Shown one piece after another: positions 24,271 to 29,489 of a stretch of DNA of 29,489 nucleotides. The stretch spans positions 1 to 29,489 of the forward strand of contig JBCCSZ010000058.1 in NCBI GenBank assembly GCA_039199225.1, read 5' to 3'. Each line of letters opens with the position of its first letter. Within the stretch, counting starts at the first letter, position 1. The notes under the pieces were generated by a model. It worked only from the letters and a program-made list of their open reading frames with translations. It made no database searches and was not told the DNA's origin. Source of the stretch: JBCCSZ01 sp039199225. Its GTDB lineage: Bacteria; Bacteroidota; Bacteroidia; Chitinophagales; Saprospiraceae. The translations under genes and the position numbers were made by a program.

Positions 24271-25335
24271 ATGTCTACAACACAAAGATATTTAAAGGGG
24301 AGAGGCGCCCAGATCAATCCGACAGGTAGATTTGAGAAATACCTCTACGATGCCGATCCATTTGCTTACATGCTGGAAGAGGATGATCCGCAGCTGCGCA
24401 CGAAGATCATTGATGTACATCCCAAAACGATTCTGAACAAAGTAAGTAGTCCGGATATTCCATTTCCCTATTCGCTGAATCCCTATCAGGGCTGTGAACA
24501 TGGTTGCATCTACTGCTACGCTCGAAATACCCATCCTTTTTGGGGGTACAGTGCTGGTTTGGAGTTTGAACAGAAGATTTTGGTGAAGCGAAATGCAGCT
24601 GATTTACTCGAAGAGCAGTTGAAAAGCAAGCGCTGGCGGGCCGAGCCCATTATGCTGTCTGGGAATACCGATTGCTACCAACCGGTTGAAAGGCAATTGA
24701 AAATTACGCGATCTTTGCTCGATGTTTTATGGCGATACAGGCATCCGGTGGGCATCATTACCAAAAACAGCTTGGTGTTGCGCGATTTGGATTATCTGCA
24801 GCAGTTGAACGAGCACAACTTGGTAAGGGTATGTATTTCTGTAACAACCCTAGACGACCGCCTTCGACAGTTCATGGAGCCGCGAACGGCAACTGTTAAA
24901 GGCCGATTGAAAACCATCCGAATTTTGGCGGAACACGGAATACCTGTCACGGCCATGATGGCCCCAATCATTCCAGGTTTGAACGACCACGAGATTTTCA
25001 AGCTATTGGAAGCTGTTGCTGAGGCAGGCGCTCGAAACGCTAGCTATACGATCGTGCGTTTGAACGGAGATGTGGCGACCATTTTTGAGGATTGGATTCG
25101 AAAAAATTATCCGGATCGCTCAGATAAGATACTCAATAAAATTAAAGATTGTCATGGCGGGCAGCTTGAAGATAAGCGATTTGGCAAGAGGATGAGGGGC
25201 GAAGGGCATGTGGCGACCATGATCAATCAGCAATTTAAGTTGGCTAGAAAGCAGTTTTTCTCTGATCAAAGGCTGCCACCGATGGATACTAGCCTGCACG
25301 ACCGCTTCAAAACGCCGCAATTAAGTTTGTTTTGA
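24271..25335 (+). CDS. PA0069-family radical SAM protein
   Basis: 354 residues from ATG 24271. The radical SAM [4Fe-4S] motif CxxxCxxC is C75-C79-C82 in GCEHGCIYCYA, preceded by SLNPYQG; further segments LSGNTDCYQPVER, VRVCISVTTLD and APIIPGLND match the PA0069/SplB-like group. Its substrate is unknown; relation to spore photoproduct lyase is by motif only. The start is set at ATG 24271 because the family begins near KGRGAQINPTGRF; ATG 24235 is a fair alternative. The C-terminal end (HDRFKTPQLSLF) carries a short PxQLSLF tail seen in this family. Confidence 0.9.
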   Translation: MSTTQRYLKGRGAQINPTGRFEKYLYDADPFAYMLEEDDPQLRTKIIDVHPKTILNKVSSPDIPFPYSLNPYQGCEHGCIYCYARNTHPFWGYSAGLEFEQKILVKRNAADLLEEQLKSKRWRAEPIMLSGNTDCYQPVERQLKITRSLLDVLWRYRHPVGIITKNSLVLRDLDYLQQLNEHNLVRVCISVTTLDDRLRQFMEPRTATVKGRLKTIRILAEHGIPVTAMMAPIIPGLNDHEIFKLLEAVAEAGARNASYTIVRLNGDVATIFEDWIRKNYPDRSDKILNKIKDCHGGQLEDKRFGKRMRGEGHVATMINQQFKLARKQFFSDQRLPPMDTSLHDRFKTPQLSLF

Positions 25336-25389
25336 CAAACAATCGCTTTCTTCAGGTGTTGGTTTGATAATTGCCGTATAAGCAGTGAA

Positions 25390-25420
25390 TTGCATGCCAT
25401 AATCTTATTTATTATCTTTG
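25390..25420 (+). promoter_or_regulatory. Promoter of the ArsR-DUF7009-rhodanese operon
   Basis: TTG at 25390-25392, 20 bases, TATCTTTG at 25413-25420. The -7 element ends 6 bases before ATG 25427, so transcription should start on or next to the start codon (leaderless) unless ATG 25472 is used. Confidence 0.65.
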
Positions 25421-25426
25421 TTTTAT

Positions 25427-25768
25427 ATGGAATCAACAAACAATAAGCCCGAAACGAGCGGTAACAGCATCATGGACCCTGCGTTGGTGGAAAAATTAGA
25501 CCGGATTGCGTATATACTCAAGACGGTTGCACATCCTTTGAGACTTGGCATCGTTCACCTACTCGAACAACATCCACGTCTTTCCGTCAGTCAAATCTGT
25601 GAAATGCTGGATTCCGAGCAGTCCTTGACTTCTCATCACTTGCAAAATATGCGATTGAAAGGAATTCTGAGCGTAAAGCGCGAAGGAAGGAGTATGATGT
25701 ATTCTTTGAAAGAGCGCGATGTCTCTCTGATCATTGAATGCCTCGATAGTTGTCAGTGCAATATGTGA
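25427..25768 (+). CDS. ArsR-family winged-helix regulator
   Basis: 113 residues from ATG 25427. Winged helix: LKTVAHPLRLGIVHLLEQ, recognition-helix region QSLTSHHLQNMRLKG, wing VKREGRSMMYSL. Cysteines are C58 (QICEMLD) and a C-terminal cluster C105-x3-C109-x-C111 (ECLDSCQCNM); the classic arsenic site motif ELCVCDL is absent. It may sense a metal, sulfur species or redox change through these cysteines, but this is inference. A later start, ATG 25472, would remove the first 15 residues and give an ordinary leader. First gene of an operon with a DUF7009 protein and a rhodanese, which it probably regulates. Confidence 0.88.
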   Translation: MESTNNKPETSGNSIMDPALVEKLDRIAYILKTVAHPLRLGIVHLLEQHPRLSVSQICEMLDSEQSLTSHHLQNMRLKGILSVKREGRSMMYSLKERDVSLIIECLDSCQCNM

Positions 25769-25797
25769 TTTTACAGCTCATTTTTGCCATAACGCTT

Positions 25798-26184
25798 ATG
25801 AAAATAAGAATTAAGGGTAACTCCATCAGATTGCGTCTTTCTCAGGTAGAAGTTACAGAATTACAGCTCAACGGAAGGGTAGAGGAGTCCATCACCTTTT
25901 CGCCATCCACAAAATTGGTTTACTGCTTGGAGTTGTCTGCCTTTGCGGTGGCCATCGAAGCAAAATACGAGGCAAACCGAATCACGGTTGTCATTCCGGA
26001 AGCAACGGCTTACCCCTGGTGCCAAACGGACCAAGTAGGGGTCGAAAATCGCCAACGGATCGATGCAGAGGGTGCCGAGCTTGCCATTTTGATCGAAAAA
26101 GACTTCCGGTGCCTGACCGACCGACCCGGAGAGGATGAAAGTGATCTTTATCCACACCCAAAAGAAAATTCCACGAACTGTTAG
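25798..26184 (+). CDS. DUF7009-type protein, function unknown
   Basis: 128 residues from ATG 25798. Small cytoplasmic, probably beta-rich protein beginning MKIRIKGNSIRLRLSQVEV, with a strand-rich middle and the conserved tail EKDFRCL … EDESDLYPHP near the C-terminus that marks this Bacteroidota family (usually ending in YPNP). I know no experimentally defined function. A 5' extension of the frame to 25750 overlaps the ArsR gene and lacks the family's opening, so ATG 25798 is chosen. The gap to ArsR is 29 bases and to the rhodanese is 5 bases, so all three are likely cotranscribed. Confidence 0.82.
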   Translation: MKIRIKGNSIRLRLSQVEVTELQLNGRVEESITFSPSTKLVYCLELSAFAVAIEAKYEANRITVVIPEATAYPWCQTDQVGVENRQRIDAEGAELAILIEKDFRCLTDRPGEDESDLYPHPKENSTNC

Positions 26185-26189
26185 ATTTA

Positions 26190-26567
26190 ATGTCCATGAA
26201 CCAAAAGGATACTTCGTGTAAAACGCCCCGTTGGTTTTTCCTCAAAGCACAGCTCAACAATCTTGGGCCGGATGCTTTCAAGGAGGCCGTAGAGGCGGCA
26301 GAACCAGCGATTCTGATTGATGTGCGAACGCCCAAAGAATATGAAGAGGACCGCATGGAAGGAGCCTTGAACATCAGCTATTTTGACGAAAATCTTTGGG
26401 AGCAGCTCGAACACCTAGATAAAACAGCTTCCTTTTTCGTTTACTGCCGCAGTGGTCGCCGGAGCATACGCGTCTGTACGCTGATGCGAAACGGTGGCTT
26501 TGACAATAGCAAGGTTTTTAACTTAGATGGTGGCATGCTTGCTTGGCGAAAAAAATATCCACTCTAA
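26190..26567 (+). CDS. Single-domain rhodanese-like sulfurtransferase
   Basis: 125 residues. The rhodanese fold is plain: ILIDVRTPKEYEEDRMEGALNI (the usual DVR-x3-E-x4-G-x2-xA-NI pattern) and the active-site loop CRSGRRS with catalytic C86, then VFNLDGGMLAW. It moves sulfane sulfur onto cyanide or a protein acceptor; the real acceptor is unknown. The loop has six residues after the Cys, typical of thiosulfate:cyanide sulfurtransferases rather than Cdc25-like phosphatases. Last gene in the ArsR-DUF7009 operon; ends in a weak hairpin at 26567-26598. ATG 26190 or ATG 26196 could be the start. Confidence 0.9.
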   Translation: MSMNQKDTSCKTPRWFFLKAQLNNLGPDAFKEAVEAAEPAILIDVRTPKEYEEDRMEGALNISYFDENLWEQLEHLDKTASFFVYCRSGRRSIRVCTLMRNGGFDNSKVFNLDGGMLAWRKKYPL

Positions 26568-26598
26568 AAGGCGAAAAAACATTCGAAAGAGCGCCTTT
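26567..26598. terminator. Weak hairpin between convergent genes
   Basis: 7-base arms AAAGGCG / CGCCTTT with an 18-base loop, between the rhodanese and anti-sigma genes. No long T-run follows in either direction, so termination here would be inefficient. Confidence 0.35.
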
Positions 26599-26616
26599 GA
26601 TGTACTGCCACTTAGA

Positions 26617-27378
26617 TTATTTTGTAAAGTTTCTCCATATACTGTTTAAAGATTCATTTAATTCGATGGACTGCTGGTGGTAAGAATGTCCTTCATCGGC
26701 TGTGATTTTGACCAATCTGGCTTGGACCTCCTGACCCGCCTCCAATCTACTCAACAATCCAAACCATTCTGCCTTTTCTTTCAAGCGGCTGTCGTTGCTT
26801 GCGACCACTTTATCGAAGCTCGAAATGGCTTGTTCGAACTGACCCAGTTGAAAGTAGCTGTGTGCCAGGAGATACTGACTTTTGGGGGTAGAAGCCTTAC
26901 CCAACAGTCGCATGCTTTCTTCGAACGCTCCATCGTCGAAAGCATTCATCGCCTGGTCGAAGTTTTGATCGAGGGCAGCGCTGCCAGAGCGGATGTCCGA
27001 GCCAAGGGGCAGTTGGTAGTACTGGCTGGCCAAGGCTTCATTGGAATAATTACCGGCGTTCCACTGGATGGTAAAGGTACCAATCAGCAGTAAGACGCAA
27101 GCCGCTGCAGCGATGTAGCTCAGTCTTCTGCGTCGGGAGGCAACTTTTAGTGGACGGATGTTGGTCGGTTGCTCTTCAGCCTGCCAGTTGTTCATTTGTT
27201 GGCGGAGGTCGCTTTCGACATCTACTTCGATGGCTTCCTGGCTGAGTTGGAACAGATCGACAGCCATTTGCAATTCGGGATTTTCTTTACTTTCCTTATC
27301 AAAATCGTTCTGCTCCTGCTCCGACATATTTCCCGAGAGGTAATGCTCTATTCGGTCGTAGTATTTTTCGGGATTCAT
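26617..27378 (-). CDS. Membrane anti-sigma-like protein with TPR domain
   Basis: 253 residues from ATG 27378. The N-terminal cytoplasmic part (1-85) is acidic and helical with a DRIEHYLSGNMSEQEQ start, as in Bacteroidota anti-sigma-like proteins; a basic RRRR patch precedes one transmembrane helix (about 86-106). The outer part has TPR-type helices (SQYLLAHSYFQLGQFEQAISSFDKV). It has no HxxxCxxC zinc-anti-sigma motif. ATG overlaps the sigma-factor stop as ATGA, so the two are translationally coupled. Most likely it holds the sigma factor at the membrane until a signal on the TPR side releases it; this is inference from order and topology. Confidence 0.82.
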   Translation of the reverse strand: MNPEKYYDRIEHYLSGNMSEQEQNDFDKESKENPELQMAVDLFQLSQEAIEVDVESDLRQQMNNWQAEEQPTNIRPLKVASRRRRLSYIAAAACVLLLIGTFTIQWNAGNYSNEALASQYYQLPLGSDIRSGSAALDQNFDQAMNAFDDGAFEESMRLLGKASTPKSQYLLAHSYFQLGQFEQAISSFDKVVASNDSRLKEKAEWFGLLSRLEAGQEVQARLVKITADEGHSYHQQSIELNESLNSIWRNFTK

Positions 27379-27977
27379 TTTCTTAAATTTTCTAATTGTT
27401 GAGCAATGCCAGGATGTTCCTGAATTAGTTTCATCAGAGATTGGTGGCAACGGTATTTGGCTTTTCGGGCCTGGGTATCGTTGGCCAGCTTCATTTCGCT
27501 GGCAATCTCCGCCATGGAATAAGAAAGCTGCCACAGTTTTAGAATTTTGCGGCACCTAGCTTCCATTTTATCAAGCACTTGCTGTAACAGTTTTTTTCGT
27601 TCGGTCTCAAAGTAGGAGGATTCCGGGGTGAAATCACTCTCGCCATCGAATGGCGTTGATTCACTTGTTAGGGTCGTTTTGGCTTTTTTTCGGGCCTGGT
27701 TCATCCACAAAAACCGACAGATGGAGTACAAATATCCCTTCAGGCTGGTTTCTTCTCTGAACTTATTTTCCCGAATGTTGCGGTCTAAAACGATGATGCC
27801 TTCCTGATACATATCTTGCCCGTCTTCGGCATTGCCGCCGTGGGTTCGAACGTAGTGAATGACTTTGGATCGGAGCTCACGATCGTCGTAGATCATTCGG
27901 ATGGCCTTTTGTCGCTGGCTGCCACCACTTTTGATGGCTTGGATCAGGGCCTTTTCGTTGGTCGGAATCGCATTCAT
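27375..27977 (-). CDS. ECF-type RNA polymerase sigma factor
   Basis: 200 residues. Region 2 has MYQEGIIVLDRNIRENKFREETSLKGYLYSICRFLWMNQARKK, the sigma2 pattern that binds core polymerase and the -10 region, and region 4 has CRKILKLWQLSYSMAEIASEMKL with a helix-turn-helix; the linker between is long (about 100-135) and charged. Transcribed with its overlapping anti-sigma gene and divergently from the TPR gene at 28119. A possible promoter is TATCTTTA at 28102-28095 on the minus strand, one base off consensus. Start ATG 27977. Confidence 0.9.
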   Translation of the reverse strand: MNAIPTNEKALIQAIKSGGSQRQKAIRMIYDDRELRSKVIHYVRTHGGNAEDGQDMYQEGIIVLDRNIRENKFREETSLKGYLYSICRFLWMNQARKKAKTTLTSESTPFDGESDFTPESSYFETERKKLLQQVLDKMEARCRKILKLWQLSYSMAEIASEMKLANDTQARKAKYRCHQSLMKLIQEHPGIAQQLENLRK

Positions 27978-28024
27978 CTTGAAGTGTTTTTAGGTAAACA
28001 GGCGTACCCCGGAAGATGGAATAT

Positions 28025-28043
28025 TCTTAATTTTTTCTTAAGA
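28025..28043. repeat. Short inverted repeat in the divergent sigma/TPR promoter region
   Basis: Arms TCTTAA / TTAAGA with a 7-base T-rich spacer, midway between the sigma gene and the TPR gene (27978-28118). Could be an operator; short enough to be chance. Confidence 0.3.
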
Positions 28044-28118
28044 CAATCCATTCCTGCCGATGAAACAGCAGGGATAAGATACTTCTGTTGGCTGTAAAGA
28101 TAAAATTTTGCGTACTTT

Positions 28119-29489
28119 ATGCTGGCTAAAAAGGGTCTGGGTTACCCTGAGGCCGTCCCTGTGTACATAAGTTCTCAAATATTGCACTTACGTCAACTTC
28201 ATATCGTCCTTATTTTTTTCACTTTTCTGTCTGCCCATGCGACTGTTGCGCAGTCCGTCGCTTCCCGATTTCTGAAAGATGGCTTCCAAGCATTGGAAAA
28301 TGCACAGTATGACAAATGTCGACAACTATTGAATCAGGTAAGGGCCAGCTTGCCACGCGATGAATCAAGCTCCACTAGGGATAGTAGTGATTTGCTGGAA
28401 GCAGACCTTTGGTATGAAGAGGGAAAAATCAACGAAGCACAAGCGCTTTATTATAAACTATTGGAAAAAACAGACGACCCTGTCTTTCGTGCTCAGCTGT
28501 TCAACAACATTGGAGCCTGCCACTACCGGCAAGGGGATTATTTTGCGGCGCTGCAACAACACCTGCAAAGCTTGACCTTGCGTCGACAAATCTACCAAGG
28601 AGAGCATCCAGACCTTGCGGATTCTTACAACAATATCGGCAACTGTCACTTTGTGCTGGGCGATCTTTCGAAGGCATTGGAATACCACCTACAGGCATTG
28701 GCCATGAGACAGCAATTGTATCAAGAAGACCATTTGGATGTCAGCATCAGCTTGATGAATACAGGGAATTGCTATTTCCAAATTGGTCAACTGACGGAGG
28801 CGCTACAATTACACGAGGCGGCCTTGGAAATGCGGGAAGGACTTTTTGGTAGGGAACATCCACGGACGGCCAGTGTCCTCAATGCTTTGGCAAAAGATCA
28901 TGTCGCTTTTGGTCGCTTTGATCGAGCCACCGATTTGTTGCAGGAAGCTTTGCAGATTCGTGTGCAGCATTTTGGAGTAGATGCCTGGCAATTGTTCAAA
29001 AGCTATGAATCCCTAGGTGATTTGTATGCGCAAATGGCTGTTGATGAGGAAGCCATTCGGTCTTATCGGATGGCACGAAAGATATTTTTAAAACACCAAA
29101 CGGCTGCCCATCCATTGAATGGCTATTTGTTGGATAAAATTGGTTTGAGCTATCAGTCGTTGCAACTTTTTGCGGAGGCTCGCTTGCGTCACGAAGCGGC
29201 TGCGGAATTGTTGTCGCAGTTTTCAAATGGCGGCCATCCACATCTTTCGGTGGTATACAATCACCTCGGCAATACTTATGTAAAAGAAGGTGCTTTTGAC
29301 AAAGCACTTGATCAATACCGTTTGGGGTTAAACTTTTCCTTGAGACGAAAAAATAGCAATCCAGTCGTTGAGGCTACTTTGGAGAATAACATTGGGTTGT
29401 GCATGATGGAAAAAAAGCGTTGGGCAGCGGCAGAAGAATATTTTATCGCTGCTTTGGAAAAAAAGAAAAATCATCCGGCCTATTTGAAA
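28119..29489 (+). CDS. Exported long TPR protein (kinesin-light-chain type), partial
   Basis: At least 457 residues, 3' end off the right edge. An open frame runs from ATG 28119; the first 21 residues before TTG 28182 are not signal-like, while from TTG 28182 a signal peptide (HLRQLHIVLIFFTFLSAHATVAQ, given here in parts: LIFFTFLS then HATVAQ) is clear, so TTG 28182 may be the true start. The mature part holds many TPR_12-type repeats with the tell-tale HPDLADSYNNIGNCHF, HPRTASVLNALAKDH and HPHLSVVYNHLGNTY blocks. Bacteroidota proteins of this type often end in a CHAT (caspase-like) protease domain; none is visible in the window, so that is only a prediction. Divergent from an ECF sigma factor. 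Confidence 0.85.
   Translation, partial: MLAKKGLGYPEAVPVYISSQILHLRQLHIVLIFFTFLSAHATVAQSVASRFLKDGFQALENAQYDKCRQLLNQVRASLPRDESSSTRDSSDLLEADLWYEEGKINEAQALYYKLLEKTDDPVFRAQLFNNIGACHYRQGDYFAALQQHLQSLTLRRQIYQGEHPDLADSYNNIGNCHFVLGDLSKALEYHLQALAMRQQLYQEDHLDVSISLMNTGNCYFQIGQLTEALQLHEAALEMREGLFGREHPRTASVLNALAKDHVAFGRFDRATDLLQEALQIRVQHFGVDAWQLFKSYESLGDLYAQMAVDEEAIRSYRMARKIFLKHQTAAHPLNGYLLDKIGLSYQSLQLFAEARLRHEAAAELLSQFSNGGHPHLSVVYNHLGNTYVKEGAFDKALDQYRLGLNFSLRRKNSNPVVEATLENNIGLCMMEKKRWAAAEEYFIAALEKKKNHPAYLK

Noticed and set aside
25750..25797. Extended N-terminus of the DUF7009 protein
   Set aside because: It overlaps the ArsR gene and the family starts at MKIRIKGNS (ATG 25798).
1..29489. CRISPR arrays, tRNA or rRNA genes, IS elements, prophage
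   Set aside because: Looked for repeats with regular spacing, cloverleaf-like blocks and transposase motifs; none seen.

Overview
The window looks like a chromosomal segment of a Bacteroidota bacterium, most likely from the Saprospiraceae/Lewinella side of the phylum (the family level is inference). The phylum call rests on several things: a type IX secretion PorT-like gene beside ubiE, a secreted metalloprotease with a T9SS C-terminal sorting domain, a DUF4296-type lipoprotein, a DUF7009-type protein, a weak role for Shine-Dalgarno sequences, and repeated promoters of the Bacteroidota form TTG-N20-TAnnTTTG. No tRNA, rRNA, CRISPR array, insertion sequence or prophage was seen. This is a mostly core/housekeeping region with a few lineage-specific genes.

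Layout. 1-3074 (minus): Na+-pumping decarboxylase operon oadG-oadA-oadB (oadB runs off the left edge; the biotin carrier is fused to oadA). 3179-4480 (plus): aspartate kinase, converging on a SWIM zinc-finger protein (4489-6177, minus). 6246-9001 (plus): a SixA-like phosphatase and a DUF4296 lipoprotein, then an OmpR/PhoB-type response regulator with its PhoR-like histidine kinase. 9007-10308 (minus): exported serine hydrolase. 10640-12829 (plus): large T9SS-exported metalloprotease with a structured leader. 12936-13697 (minus): small secreted two-domain protein. 13882-15591 (minus): ychF with an rluE-like pseudouridine synthase directly behind it in the same frame. 15762-16343 (plus): ACP phosphodiesterase-like gene. 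16353-17773 (minus): ubiE and porT, overlapping. 17978-18736 (minus): DUF1295 membrane protein. 19019-19672 (plus): exported protein of unknown function with a perfect terminator. 19923-22484 (plus): gyrA. 22685-24043 (plus): exported TPR protein with a terminator. 24271-25335 (plus): PA0069-type radical SAM protein. 25427-26567 (plus): ArsR-type regulator, DUF7009 protein and rhodanese. 26617-27977 (minus): ECF sigma factor overlapping a membrane anti-sigma-like TPR protein. 28119-29489 (plus, runs off the right edge): exported kinesin-light-chain-type TPR protein, divergent from the sigma factor.

How the parts fit. The oad operon would couple oxaloacetate (or related) decarboxylation to Na+ export. 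UbiE serves menaquinone synthesis. PorT would belong to the secretion machine that exports the metalloprotease at 10640. The most system-like modules are (i) the ECF sigma / TPR anti-sigma / divergent long TPR protein cluster at the right edge and (ii) the ArsR-DUF7009-rhodanese operon, whose promoter places transcription start almost on the start codon. Neither is proven new. Several start codons were set by promoter position: -7 elements exclude upstream TTG starts for lysC, the ArsR gene and the DUF1295 gene.
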